A stretch of DNA of 64,000 nt from GCA-2862585 sp965277895 (GTDB lineage Bacteria; Bacteroidota; Bacteroidia; Flavobacteriales; UBA7312): assembly GCA_965277895.1 (NCBI GenBank), contig CBDIDR010000001.1:62001-126000 (forward strand), written 5' to 3'. Below are positions 8,496 through 16,991 of the stretch, piece by piece. How positions within the stretch are numbered: position 1 is the stretch's first letter; the number at the start of each line of letters is the position of its first letter. The notes under the pieces are model-generated. The model did not search any database and was not told the origin of the DNA. It saw only the letters and a program-made list of their open reading frames with translations. The translations under genes were made by a program, and so were the position numbers.

Positions 8496-9493
8496 TCTAT
8501 CGACCAAGTATTGGAGCCTTTGAGTAAATCATCCAAATCACCTTTTCCTTTGAGCTCTTTTGCTTCCTCTATTTGACCCACTAAAGCATCTTCATAAAGC
8601 ATTCTATCTTCAGAATAAAACACGCCAAATGGTCTTGGCATTTCATCATCAAAGAATCGCGTCAATAAACCTGCTTTTACGCGGTCTTTCTCATCATGAA
8701 TCCATAGGTCATCAGCAGAAGTGTCTTCCATTGACACTACTATTGGTTTAAAGCCATCTAGCTTTATTCCTTTAGATTTATTTTCTCCAAAAAGTAATGG
8801 CTCACCATCTTTTAAAAATAAAGTCTGATTCATTTTGGTAGCCTTATCTGTCATGCCAAAGAAAGCACCATCATTAAAGACGTTACAGTTCTGATAAATT
8901 TCCAATAATGAAGAGCCTTTATGGTCGTTAGAACGCTTTAGCATTTCCCTCATATGCTTAGGGTCTCTGTCCATTGTTCGTGCAATGAAAGTCGCATCTG
9001 CTCCCATACATAATGCCAAAGGGTTAAACGGGTGATCAATAGACCCCATTGGCGTAGATTTTGTCTTTTTTCCTTTTTCAGAGGTAGGCGAATATTGTCC
9101 TTTCGTTAAGCCATAAATTTGGTTATTGAACAAAAGTATATTGGTATCAAAATTTCTTCTTAATAGATGAATAAGGTGATTACCTCCTATCGATAAAGAA
9201 TCACCATCTCCAGTAATTATCCATACACTTAAATCTGGACGAGCGGCTTTCAGTCCACTGGCAATTGCCGTAGCGCGTCCGTGAATAGAGTGCATACCAT
9301 ATGTATTCATATAATATGGAAAACGCGAAGAGCAACCAATACCAGAAATAAATACAATATCCTCTTTATCGACACCTATTTCAGGCATCACAGATTGAAC
9401 TTGCTTCAGAATGGAATAGTCACCACAGCCTGGGCACCAACGTACTTCTTGGTCAGAAGAAAAATCTTTGGCAGTATATTCTTTATTTTCCAT
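8492..9493 (-). CDS. korB: 2-oxoacid:ferredoxin oxidoreductase, beta subunit
   Basis: The beta subunit binds thiamine pyrophosphate and an Fe-S cluster and, with the alpha subunit, oxidatively decarboxylates a 2-oxoacid (probably 2-oxoglutarate) to acyl-CoA with ferredoxin as acceptor. WCPGCGDY near residue 18 and GIGCSSRFPYY near residue 51 supply cysteines, and GDGDSLSIGGNH near residue 95 is the TPP-binding motif. The length of 333 residues is normal. It overlaps korA by 11 bases and is last in the mrp-nifU-korA-korB operon. Substrate is inferred from family membership; pyruvate cannot be excluded. Confidence 0.92.
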   Translation of the reverse strand: MENKEYTAKDFSSDQEVRWCPGCGDYSILKQVQSVMPEIGVDKEDIVFISGIGCSSRFPYYMNTYGMHSIHGRATAIASGLKAARPDLSVWIITGDGDSLSIGGNHLIHLLRRNFDTNILLFNNQIYGLTKGQYSPTSEKGKKTKSTPMGSIDHPFNPLALCMGADATFIARTMDRDPKHMREMLKRSNDHKGSSLLEIYQNCNVFNDGAFFGMTDKATKMNQTLFLKDGEPLLFGENKSKGIKLDGFKPIVVSMEDTSADDLWIHDEKDRVKAGLLTRFFDDEMPRPFGVFYSEDRMLYEDALVGQIEEAKELKGKGDLDDLLKGSNTWSID

Positions 9494-11318
9494 CGTGCAG
9501 TTCTATTATTCTATTCTTTATTTCTCTAGCCTCAAAAGGCGTTCCTTTAATCTTATTGAAAGGGATGGCGTCAATCAGATACTTATCTCTAATAATTTTA
9601 ATCAGCTGACCATTATTAATTTCAGGAATCAGCACCTTATCAAAAGCAGACAATAATTCTCCTAAATTCTTAGGTAGAGGATTAATATATCTTAAATGAG
9701 CATGAGAGACCGAAAAGCCATCTGCGACTAATTCCTTAACAGCTGTTTTTACAGCTCCATAGGTTGAGCCCCAAGCTAAAACTAAAACTTTGCCTTTTTC
9801 TTCTCCTGAATCAATTTTTTGTAGTGGAATAAAATCAGCGATGCGTTCTACCTTTTCAGCTCTAGTTTTCACCATGTATTCATGATTGTCTGAATCGTAC
9901 GATACATTTCCTGTTTCTGCCTCTTTCTCCAAGCCGCCAAGACGGTGTTCTAAGCCAGCCATTCCTGGTATTGCCCATTCACGCACCAATTTCTCATCTC
10001 GTTTATATGGAAGATAATCATCAGTCTTTGTGGTCATTGGCACACTAATGCCTTTTAAGTCTTTTGTTTGTGGGAACATCCAAGGCTCTGCTCCATTTGC
10101 TATGTAGCCATCCGAAAGAAAGAATACTGGCGTCATGTGTTCAATAGCTATTCGACAGGCTTCTAAAGATGCCTCAAAGCAATCGGAAGGTGTACTTGCC
10201 GATACTACTGGAATAGGTGCTTCTCCATTTCTTCCGTACAAAGCTTGAAGTAAATCGGCTTGTTCCGTTTTAGTTGGTAAGCCTGTTGACGGTCCACCTC
10301 TTTGCACATTCACAATTACCAGGGGTAATTCTAACATAAATGCCAATCCGATAGCTTCTCCTTTTAAGGCAACACCAGGTCCTGAAGTGGCTGTAACGCC
10401 TAAAGCTCCCCCAAAGGATGCTCCTATTGCAGCACTTACAGCGGCAATTTCATCTTCTGCTTGGAATGACTTGACACCAAAATTCTTATGTTTAGCCAAT
10501 TCATGTAAAATGTCTGATGCTGGAGTAATGGGATAAGACCCATAAAAAAGCTCTAACCCTGATTGTTGAGAAGCGGCAATAAGTCCCATTGCAGTTGCCT
10601 GGTTTCCCATGATGTTACGGTAAGTTCCCGAACTCATTTTTGCAGGTTTCACTTCAAATCGACTGCTTGATATTTCACAAGTATCTGCAAAGTTATATCC
10701 TGCTTTAAGCACCTTGATATTGGCTTCCAGTACTTCTGGCTTTGATTTAAACTTTTGTGTTAAAAATTCAATGGTATGCTCGAGTGTTCTGTTGTACATC
10801 CAGTACACAAAACCTAGAACAAACATATTCTTGCAACGGTCTTTTTCTTTTATTCCTAAAGTAATATCTACTAAACATTCACGTGTTAGTTTAGTAACAT
10901 TCATTTCACTTACTCTGTAGTCTGAAAGTGAGTTATCAGAGAGTGGGTTTTCACCGTCTTCAAAACCTGCTAATCTGAGGTTTCTTTTATCAAAACCATC
11001 TGTATTGACAATTATAGCTCCTCCTTTTTTTAGGCGTTTGAGATTAGCTTTTAAAGCGGCAACGTTCATTACCACTAGTACATCACATTCATCACCAGGA
11101 GTAAAAATTTCTGTACTACCAAATGAAATTTGGAAGCCAGATACACCAGCTAATGTTCCTTGTGGTGCTCTAATTTCAGCAGGAAAATCGGGAAAGGTAC
11201 TTAGGTCATTACCGTACAGGGCTGCTGTATTGGTAAATTGTGAACCTGTTAATTGTATACCGTCTCCAGAATCGCCAGCAAAAAATATGACTACTTTTTC
11301 GACCGTTTCTTGAGTCAT
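9483..11318 (-). CDS. korA: 2-oxoacid:acceptor oxidoreductase, fused gamma-alpha subunit
   Basis: A 611-residue fusion: an N-terminal gamma domain (about 1-190, beginning with the GDSGDGIQLTGSQF nucleotide motif) joined to the alpha domain (about 210-560), which carries the pyrimidine-binding TPP region (YPITPASDILHEL, QAEDEIAAVSAAIGASFGG, TSGPG). This gamma-alpha fusion is the usual form in Bacteroidota. It pairs with KorB, 11 bases overlapping. The adjacent nifU-like and mrp genes probably supply the Fe-S cluster. The window also encodes SucAB, so this cell has two routes from 2-oxoglutarate to succinyl-CoA if the substrate assignment is right. Confidence 0.93.
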   Translation of the reverse strand: MTQETVEKVVIFFAGDSGDGIQLTGSQFTNTAALYGNDLSTFPDFPAEIRAPQGTLAGVSGFQISFGSTEIFTPGDECDVLVVMNVAALKANLKRLKKGGAIIVNTDGFDKRNLRLAGFEDGENPLSDNSLSDYRVSEMNVTKLTRECLVDITLGIKEKDRCKNMFVLGFVYWMYNRTLEHTIEFLTQKFKSKPEVLEANIKVLKAGYNFADTCEISSSRFEVKPAKMSSGTYRNIMGNQATAMGLIAASQQSGLELFYGSYPITPASDILHELAKHKNFGVKSFQAEDEIAAVSAAIGASFGGALGVTATSGPGVALKGEAIGLAFMLELPLVIVNVQRGGPSTGLPTKTEQADLLQALYGRNGEAPIPVVSASTPSDCFEASLEACRIAIEHMTPVFFLSDGYIANGAEPWMFPQTKDLKGISVPMTTKTDDYLPYKRDEKLVREWAIPGMAGLEHRLGGLEKEAETGNVSYDSDNHEYMVKTRAEKVERIADFIPLQKIDSGEEKGKVLVLAWGSTYGAVKTAVKELVADGFSVSHAHLRYINPLPKNLGELLSAFDKVLIPEINNGQLIKIIRDKYLIDAIPFNKIKGTPFEAREIKNRIIELHDGK

Positions 11319-11579
11319 TTAATTGTCTATTTTATCAATGTCAACTACTTCTTTTACTTCTGGCAACACCTTCTTGATAGTTTGTTCGACACCTGCTTTT
11401 AGCGTCATCATACTAACGTGGCAATCGCTACATGCTCCTAGAAGTTTCACTTTCACAACATAATCATCGGTGACCTCAATTAGTCTAATGTCTCCACCAT
11501 CTGACTCTAGAAAAGGACGCACTTGAGCTAATGCCTCTTCTATCTTATCTATTATTGCTGAATCTGTAATTATTCCCAT
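11319..11579 (-). CDS. NifU C-terminal-domain Fe-S scaffold protein
   Basis: An 86-residue single-domain protein with the NifU C-terminal fold: FLESDGGDIRLIEV, then the cluster-binding CSDC (CxxC) motif, then MMTLKAGVEQTIKK. Such proteins carry and transfer Fe-S clusters. The ATG at 11579 is chosen; a TTG five codons upstream would overlap mrp but has no advantage. Mrp ends 2 bases upstream and korA starts 1 base after the stop, so it is in the same operon as an Fe-S carrier and an Fe-S enzyme, supporting a maturation role. A larger NifU-type protein is at 48.2 kb. Confidence 0.93.
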   Translation of the reverse strand: MGIITDSAIIDKIEEALAQVRPFLESDGGDIRLIEVTDDYVVKVKLLGACSDCHVSMMTLKAGVEQTIKKVLPEVKEVVDIDKIDN

Positions 11580-11581
11580 AT

Positions 11582-12703
11582 TTATGTTGAACAACCGTTC
11601 ATATTTGTTATTTCTACTCTCTTTGTAGGTTCTAAGGCATTTCGTTTATTCATTTCTAAAACCACTTTATCAGCGAAATCCATAAACGCCATTGCTGCTG
11701 GAGTAGCACCTTGCAATACTGCTGGACGACCAACATCTGCCGCCTCACGAATACTTTGAACAAGAGGTATTTCTGCTAACAATGGCAACTCCAATCGATC
11801 TGCCAAGGCCTTAGCCCCTTCTTTTCCAAAGATATAATATTTATTATTTGGTAATTCTTCAGGAGTGAAATATGACATATTCTCTACTAAGCCTAAAACT
11901 GGAACATTGATAGAGTCCATTTGAAACATGGCTACTCCTTTGCGTGCATCTGCTAAAGCTATGTTCTGCGGTGTACTCACTACAATGGCTGCTCCTACTG
12001 GAATTGACTGTACTAATGACAAATGGATATCTCCTGTACCTGGTGGTAAGTCTATTAGCATAAAGTCTAAATCGCCCCACTCAGCATCCCACAACATTTG
12101 GTTCAAAGCCTTTGATGCCATAGCTCCTCGCCAAACCACTGCTTGGTCGGTATTGGCAAAAAATCCAATGGACAATAGTTTTACGCCATAGCTTTCTACT
12201 GGTAATATTTTTCGTTTGCCATCTACTTCTTTTCCTTGAGGTTTGGCATTAACTACATCGAACATAATAGGCATAGATGGCCCGTATATGTCGGCATCTA
12301 CCAAGCCTACTTTGTAGCCTTTGTCGGCTAGTGCAACAGCTAGGTTCGCTGAAACTGTAGACTTACCTACCCCACCTTTTCCAGAGGCGACAGCTATTAT
12401 GTTTTTCACACCAGGGATTTCATTTCCCCTGATGATATTGGCTGGTTTTTCGGGAGCGTTAATGATAAGGTTAACCTTGACATCTGCCTTTTCATAAACA
12501 AAATCGTGAATGGCTTTTATGCAATCTACCTCAACCTTCTTTTTATACTGGAGAGTAGGGTTAGTAATTTCGATGTCTAGCAATACTTCAGTGCCAAAGA
12601 TTTGAATATTACGAACAGCATTAGCTGAAACTAAATCTTTACCTCCATTGGGCAAAGTAAATGTTGCTAAGGCTTTTAATATCTGTTCTTTTGTTATTTT
12701 CAT
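11582..12703 (-). CDS. mrp: Mrp/ApbC/NBP35-type P-loop Fe-S carrier ATPase
   Basis: A 373-residue protein with an N-terminal MIP18/DUF59 domain (about 1-90) and a C-terminal deviant Walker A P-loop ATPase (ASGKGGVGKSTVSANLA near residue 107, DIYGPSMPIMFD, and DLPPGTGD). Mrp proteins bind and transfer Fe-S clusters in an ATP-dependent way. It is the first gene of the mrp-nifU-korA-korB operon. The promoter is clear: TATCTTTG on the minus strand at 12711-12718, 7 nt before ATG. The canonical C-terminal CxxC was not seen; only a terminal GCST is present. Confidence 0.93.
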   Translation of the reverse strand: MKITKEQILKALATFTLPNGGKDLVSANAVRNIQIFGTEVLLDIEITNPTLQYKKKVEVDCIKAIHDFVYEKADVKVNLIINAPEKPANIIRGNEIPGVKNIIAVASGKGGVGKSTVSANLAVALADKGYKVGLVDADIYGPSMPIMFDVVNAKPQGKEVDGKRKILPVESYGVKLLSIGFFANTDQAVVWRGAMASKALNQMLWDAEWGDLDFMLIDLPPGTGDIHLSLVQSIPVGAAIVVSTPQNIALADARKGVAMFQMDSINVPVLGLVENMSYFTPEELPNNKYYIFGKEGAKALADRLELPLLAEIPLVQSIREAADVGRPAVLQGATPAAMAFMDFADKVVLEMNKRNALEPTKRVEITNMNGCST

Positions 12704-12710
12704 TGTGGTG

Positions 12711-12718
12711 CAAAGATA
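12711..12718 (-). promoter_or_regulatory. -7 promoter box of the mrp-nifU-korAB operon
   Basis: On the minus strand this reads TATCTTTG, an exact TAnnTTTG match, ending 7 nt before the mrp ATG. It fits a very short leader. Confidence 0.7.
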
Positions 12719-12745
12719 CGGAATTGACTTTTTATTTAGACTAAT

Positions 12746-13072
12746 TCAAATCAATTCTTTACTAGGATCCCAAAAGACTTTTTCAAAATCTTGAACTTGA
12801 TTATCTACTACTCGAATTCCTTCATTTTCTAAAAGTTGTTGCATAAGAGTTGTTCCATCAAAATGAAACTTACCTGTTAACATCCCTTTTCGGTTTACTA
12901 CTCGGTGTGCAGGGACATCAAAAGTATTCACTTTATTTAATGCCCAACCTACCATTCTTGAGGATTGTGTACTGCTTATGTACTTTGCTATAGCACCATA
13001 AGTACTCACTTTTCCTTCTGGAATTTGCACAGCTACCTCATATACTCTCTGAAAAAACGTTTTTTCTGACAT
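12746..13072 (-). CDS. MGMT-fold alkyltransferase-like protein (ATL), catalytic Cys replaced by Ala
   Basis: A 108-residue protein with the DNA-binding domain of O6-methylguanine-DNA methyltransferase: IPEGKVSTYGAIAKYI at residues 18-33, SRMVGWALNKV, then PAHRVVNRKGMLTGK at 54-68. Real methyltransferases have PCHR; here residue 55 is alanine, so it cannot accept an alkyl group. Proteins like this (ATLs) bind O6-alkylguanine and direct it to nucleotide excision repair. This role is inferred from the family. The ATG at 13072 follows a TATTTTTG box by 4 nt, so the mRNA is probably leaderless. Confidence 0.88.
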   Translation of the reverse strand: MSEKTFFQRVYEVAVQIPEGKVSTYGAIAKYISSTQSSRMVGWALNKVNTFDVPAHRVVNRKGMLTGKFHFDGTTLMQQLLENEGIRVVDNQVQDFEKVFWDPSKELI

Positions 13073-13076
13073 TAAT

Positions 13077-13084
13077 CAAAAATA
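13077..13084 (-). promoter_or_regulatory. -7 promoter box of the ATL gene
   Basis: On the minus strand this reads TATTTTTG (exact TAnnTTTG) and ends only 4 nt before the ATG; transcription would begin at or beside the start codon. Confidence 0.65.
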
Positions 13085-13168
13085 TGAAATTTATTTTTTT
13101 TAATCCTAATTTTTTCTAAATTGGAGAACCTTTCTTAAAGCTAATTTCAATATGAACTCAACTCAACT

Positions 13169-13401
13169 ATGAAAAAGATAACACTTATGGTTGTGTTTGG
13201 ATTATTTTTTAGTTCCTACTCAATAGCTCAACTAAATGCCGACCAACTCATTAGAATAAACAATGTGGCTAGTGCCTCTGAAATGAATAATATTAGTTCG
13301 CCACATGAAGGTAGTTTATTGTATCTAGAGTCTCAAGACAACTTGCTAGGCTTGAAGAAGAACAAAATAAGCTGAAAAAACTACTTCAACCTAAACCTTA
13401 A
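13169..13401 (+). pseudogene. Remnant of a secreted Bacteroidota protein, internal deletion and frameshift
   Basis: Frame one opens with a good signal peptide (MKKITLMVVFGLFFSSYSIAQ) and a short mature stretch that includes NNISSPHEGSLLYLESQDN, of a kind that normally continues for hundreds of residues; it stops at 13375 after 68 residues. Another frame from about 13321 to the TAA at 13399-13401 encodes SRQLARLEEEQNKLKKLLQP, the charged coiled-coil tail often found at the end of such proteins. The simplest reading is a gene that lost its middle and its frame. A genuine 68-residue secreted protein is the alternative. It overlaps the end of trmB, tail to tail, by about 21 bases. Confidence 0.6.
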
Positions 13402-14152
13402 GTAAGTAATTGGCATATCTTTTTCTAAAAATAGTTTCTCATAGTGGGTTTTAATCTCAAGATTAGAACGTTTGAGCTGAGCATTATAGATGTCGTGTTC
13501 AGCATCTTCCAAATGGTGTTGGTGTCCTTCAATAATTCCCAAAGTATAACCATGTAAAAATTGACTGTCCGTTTTTAAATGAATGAGTCCGTCTTGTTTT
13601 AGTACCTTGGCATAACAAATGGTGTTGGTGTCCTTCAATAATTCCCAAAGTATAACCATGTAAAAATTGACTGTCCGTTTTTAAATGAATGAGTCCGTCT
13701 TGTTTTAGTACCTTGGCATAACGCTCCAAAAACACAGGATGAGTTAATCTGTTCTTAGCTCTTTTTTTCTTCAACTGAGGGTCTGGAAAGGTTATCCAAA
13801 TTTCATCAACCTCATCTGTGTTAAAACAATATTCTATGAACTCAATTCGTGTGCGTAAAAAGGCGACATTCTTCAAATCTTGCTGTATAGCATCCGTTGC
13901 CCCTTGCCACATTCTAGCACCTTTTACATCGACTCCTAAAAAGTTTTTTTCTGGATATTTCTGAGCAAGTCCGACCGAATACTCCCCTTTACCACAACCG
14001 AGCTCTACAATGAGTGGCTTATCATTTTGAAAGACCTCAGACTTCCACTTTCCTTTTAATGAAAAGCCAGAATCTAACTCTTCAAATGTTGGCTGAAATA
14101 CATTAGAGTATTCTGCCATCTGAGAAAATTTGCGTAATTTATTTTTAGCCAA
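13381..14152 (-). pseudogene. trmB: trmB, tRNA (guanine-N7)-methyltransferase, frameshifted by a 106-bp tandem duplication
   Basis: TrmB makes m7G46 in tRNA with SAM. The N-terminal and central part is normal: KGKWKSEVFQNDKPLIVELGCGKGEYS (SAM motif), FLRTRIEFIEYCF, and ITFPDPQLKKKRAKNRL. Reading then enters a direct repeat of 106 bp (13617-13722 and 13511-13616). Because 106 is not a multiple of 3, the frame shifts in the second copy read and stops at 13529, giving 207 residues with a wrong tail. Removing one copy restores a 221-residue protein ending YLRFRLK at 13381, with the conserved THYEK motif near its end. The start is taken as TTG at 14152; ATG at 14119 is possible. Recent mutation or misassembly are both possible. 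Confidence 0.9.
13511..13722. repeat. Perfect 106-bp tandem direct duplication inside trmB
   Basis: Bases 13511-13616 are repeated, as far as can be read without any difference, at 13617-13722. Each copy begins AAATGGTGTT and ends CTTGGCATAAC. The base just before each copy is also identical, so the junction is ambiguous by one base. Identical copies mean the event is very recent, or an assembly artefact. Confidence 0.95.
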
Positions 14153-14167
14153 TGTGATTATTTTTGT

Positions 14168-14175
14168 CAAAAATA
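14168..14175 (-). promoter_or_regulatory. -7 promoter box of trmB
   Basis: On the minus strand TATTTTTG (exact TAnnTTTG) lies 15 nt before the TTG start of trmB. The divergent glycosyltransferase has TACTTTCG at 14190-14197 on the plus strand, one mismatch from the consensus. Confidence 0.5.
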
Positions 14176-14201
14176 GTTCAATTTTTAAGTACTTTCGACT
14201 C

Positions 14202-15248
14202 GTGAATAATAAAAAACGAATACTCATCGCTCCTTTGGATTGGGGACTTGGTCATGCCAGTCGGTGTATTCCTATTGCTAGAGAATTAGAACAAGAAGGC
14301 TTTGAGGTTGTCTTTGCGGCTAGTGGCCGTCCTCTAGATCTACTTATGGGAGAATTTCCTAAACGAGACTTCATAAAGCTAGAAGGCTATAATATTCAGT
14401 ATCCAAAAAATGGAAATATGGCTTGGAGTATGATTAGCCAAAGCCTAAAGATTTGGAAAGGTATTCGTAAAGAGAAAAAAGCCTTAAACCAAATTATTGA
14501 AGATTACGATATAGATGGCGTGATTTCCGATAATCGCTTTGGCTTATATTCCAAAAAAGTTCCCTGCGTATTTATTACCCATCAGCTAAATATTCAATCG
14601 CCACTATTTAGTCAGTGGATTCAAAACATCAACTTTAAATACATTGAAAAATACGATGCCTGTTGGATTCCTGACTCCAAGGAGCATTTACTAAGTGGAG
14701 ATTTAAGCCGTTCTAACTTACCTCAAGTTGACTGCCATTTTGTGGGTAGCTTATCGCGTTTTGAGCCTATGCAAAAAACGGAAGACTTGGATATTCTAGC
14801 GGTAATTTCTGGACCTGAACCTCAGCGAACTATTTTTGAAAATATCCTCAAGAAACAACTTCTGGCTTCTAAGAAAAAAGCGATTTTGGTGTTGGGAAAA
14901 ACGGAAGATAATTCGGAAGAATGCATTGAAAATTTAAAAATAGTCAGTCACCTAAAATCAACTGAACTCAATCAGGCTATGGTGAATGCCAATCTTGTAA
15001 TTAGCCGCTCTGGTTACTCCACCGTTATGGATGTTGCTAAACTCAATAAGAAAGCCATTTTTGTGCCTACTCCCGGACAAACTGAACAACTATATTTAGC
15101 AAAATACTACTATAATAAGAAATTGACTTTTGCTATGCCTCAGGATATATTTGACTTAACTGTTGCTCTGCAAAAAATTAACGATTTCAAAGGGCTTAGC
15201 CTCTCTGAAAATCAAACGAATTGGAAGGAATTATTTACTCTTTTTTAG
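14202..15248 (+). CDS. MurG-like glycosyltransferase
   Basis: A 348-residue protein resembling glycosyltransferases of the MurG/MGT type: an N-terminal Rossmann domain beginning KKRILIAPLDWGLGHASRC (glycine-rich GLGHASR motif at about residues 14-20), and a C-terminal donor-binding half with VISRSGYSTVMDVAKLNKKAIFVPTPGQTEQLYLAKYY, the usual nucleotide-sugar pocket. Acceptor and sugar are unknown. The start is GTG at 14202, since the longer open frame upstream would run through the divergent trmB promoter. The end overlaps the convergent histidine kinase gene by 18 bases. Confidence 0.82.
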   Translation: MNNKKRILIAPLDWGLGHASRCIPIARELEQEGFEVVFAASGRPLDLLMGEFPKRDFIKLEGYNIQYPKNGNMAWSMISQSLKIWKGIRKEKKALNQIIEDYDIDGVISDNRFGLYSKKVPCVFITHQLNIQSPLFSQWIQNINFKYIEKYDACWIPDSKEHLLSGDLSRSNLPQVDCHFVGSLSRFEPMQKTEDLDILAVISGPEPQRTIFENILKKQLLASKKKAILVLGKTEDNSEECIENLKIVSHLKSTELNQAMVNANLVISRSGYSTVMDVAKLNKKAIFVPTPGQTEQLYLAKYYYNKKLTFAMPQDIFDLTVALQKINDFKGLSLSENQTNWKELFTLF

Positions 15249-16256
15249 AGTAAACGAAAAGGTAGTTCCTACGTTTTCTGTACTACGTACATTGATAGTC
15301 TGTCGGTGAGCCTCAATGATGTGCTTCACGATAGAAAGTCCTAGCCCAGTCCCTCCTTCACTTCTTGAACGCGACTTATCGACTCTGTAAAAACGCTCAA
15401 ACAAACGCGGCAAATGGTCAGAGGGAATTCCTCCTCCATCATCAGCTACTTCAATAAGTATATTTTCGCCCATTTCGAAGAATCGCACTCTTGTATGTCC
15501 ACCGTCTTTTCCGTATTTTATTGAGTTTTCTATAAGATTGATAAGTACTTGAGCAATTTTATCCTTATCAGCCTCAACAAAATTGACATTTGACTGATTA
15601 TCAATACTTAGGCTTACACTTCTCTTCTTGGCTTTCATCTCCAAAATATCGAATAACTCTTGAACGTAATTAACGATATCCCAGCGGCTGAATTCTAAGT
15701 CCAATCGATTGGATTCAATTTTAGAAATCATTTCTAAATCTTCAACAATGTTTATCATTCTATCCACACTCTTACTCGTACGCTCAAGGTATTGCATATT
15801 TACATTTTCATCCCTAATAGCTCCGTCCAAAAGCGTATGTATATAGCCCTGTATATTAAAAATAGGTGTCTTTAGCTCATGAGAGACATTACCTAAAAAC
15901 TCTCTCCTAAAAGACTCCATGCTTTTAAGTTCTTCTATTTCTTGCTGACGCTCGTCCACCATACGGTCAACGTCTTCATCAACTTTATTAAAATCCGTTT
16001 CCACATCATCGCTAGTTCCCTTGTGCCTACTTAGTGACTTATATATTACCTTCACTTTTTCGTGAATGTATTTTCTTAGTATAAAATGAGAAATAAAATA
16101 AATGGGGGGAAATAATACACTTGTTACAATAACGACCTGTAACCAATCAATATCATAACCAAAAGCCAGTGAAAATAAAACAAGTATGAGAGATACTGAC
16201 ACACAAAGGAGTAATGTCAAATATATGGCTATCTGTTTAGGAGTTGTCCACTGCAT
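15231..16256 (-). CDS. phoR: Sensor histidine kinase, PhoR-like
   Basis: A 341-residue membrane kinase. Two membrane segments (about 10-32 and 40-62) with almost no periplasmic loop, a charged linker (70-115), the phosphoacceptor motif NVSHELKTP with His126, then N-box (INLIENSIKYGK), G1 (VADDGGGIP) and G2 (GTGLGLSIVKHI). It phosphorylates the response regulator, whose stop overlaps its ATG by one base. The short sensor region is typical of phosphate-sensing PhoR, which senses through the Pst transporter and PhoU rather than a ligand. The PhoR name is inferred from the adjoining pst operon and not from a unique motif. Confidence 0.85.
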   Translation of the reverse strand: MQWTTPKQIAIYLTLLLCVSVSLILVLFSLAFGYDIDWLQVVIVTSVLFPPIYFISHFILRKYIHEKVKVIYKSLSRHKGTSDDVETDFNKVDEDVDRMVDERQQEIEELKSMESFRREFLGNVSHELKTPIFNIQGYIHTLLDGAIRDENVNMQYLERTSKSVDRMINIVEDLEMISKIESNRLDLEFSRWDIVNYVQELFDILEMKAKKRSVSLSIDNQSNVNFVEADKDKIAQVLINLIENSIKYGKDGGHTRVRFFEMGENILIEVADDGGGIPSDHLPRLFERFYRVDKSRSRSEGGTGLGLSIVKHIIEAHRQTINVRSTENVGTTFSFTLKKSK

Positions 16257-16936
16257 TAGTATTCGAATTTATAGCCTACACCTTTTACTGTTTTGATGTA
16301 ATGGTCGGCTAATTTTTCTCGCAATTTACGAATATGTACGTCAATAGTCCTATCCCCCACAACAAGGTCTAAACCCCACACCTTTTCAAGTATTTCATCT
16401 CTAGTAAATACTTTACCAGGTTTTGATATCAATAGCTTCAATAGTTTGAATTCCTTTTTGGCTAGTGTTACCTCCTGCCCTTTGTATAGTACTTGGTGTT
16501 TTTCTACATCCACCACAATATCGCCTAATTCTAAAACAGTAGATTCTTCTTTAGTTACACCTCGTCTTTTAAGTAATGCCTTTACTCTACTTACCAGTAC
16601 TTTTGGTCTAATTGGTTTTGTAATATAATCGTCAGCACCAGCTTCAAAACCAGCAATTTGCGAATAATCTTCAGAACGTGCAGTTAAAAATGTAACAACA
16701 GTATTACTTAGTGAGTCAATTTCTCGAATCTTTTCACAGGTTGTAATCCCATCCATATTGGGCATCTGAACATCTAAAATAATTAATGAGGGATTGTGCT
16801 TTTTTGCTAATTCAATAGCAAGAATTCCATTATCTGCTACAATGACTTCATAACCCTCAGCACGCAAATTATAGCCTAAAAATTCTAGGATATCTTCTTC
16901 GTCATCAACAACTAAAATTTTGATACTGTCGGTCAT
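16256..16936 (-). CDS. phoB: OmpR/PhoB-family response regulator
   Basis: A 226-residue regulator: receiver domain (about 4-118) with acidic pocket DDEED at 11-15, phosphoacceptor Asp55 (LIILDVQMPNMDG), the Thr and Lys of the active site (FLTA and TKPIRP), then a winged-helix Trans_reg_C domain (about 135-225; GLDLVVGDRTIDVHIRKLR). It probably binds the TTAACA-type direct repeats seen upstream of the porin, pstS and PiT genes. The ATG at 16936 is used; the TTG eight codons earlier lies on a promoter box. The Pho role is inferred from neighbours and from the repeats. Confidence 0.85.
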   Translation of the reverse strand: MTDSIKILVVDDEEDILEFLGYNLRAEGYEVIVADNGILAIELAKKHNPSLIILDVQMPNMDGITTCEKIREIDSLSNTVVTFLTARSEDYSQIAGFEAGADDYITKPIRPKVLVSRVKALLKRRGVTKEESTVLELGDIVVDVEKHQVLYKGQEVTLAKKEFKLLKLLISKPGKVFTRDEILEKVWGLDLVVGDRTIDVHIRKLREKLADHYIKTVKGVGYKFEY

Positions 16937-16941
16937 ATAAT

Positions 16942-16965
16942 CAAAGTTAATTTTAAACAAAAGTA
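16942..16965 (-). promoter_or_regulatory. Promoter boxes of the response regulator-kinase operon
   Basis: Two exact TAnnTTTG boxes are read on the minus strand: TACTTTTG at 16958-16965 and TAACTTTG at 16942-16949. The first is 21 nt before the ATG and the second 5 nt. The first lies 26 bp from the Pho-type repeats at 16992, so the operon could be autoregulated. Confidence 0.55.
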
Positions 16966-16991
16966 TAATATAAAAGCTTTCATTTGAGTAA

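Noticed and set aside
13381..13659. A separate 92-residue open frame on the minus strand
   Set aside because: It is the true C-terminal end of trmB, left in another frame by the duplication, preceded by out-of-frame sequence. It is covered by the trmB pseudogene.
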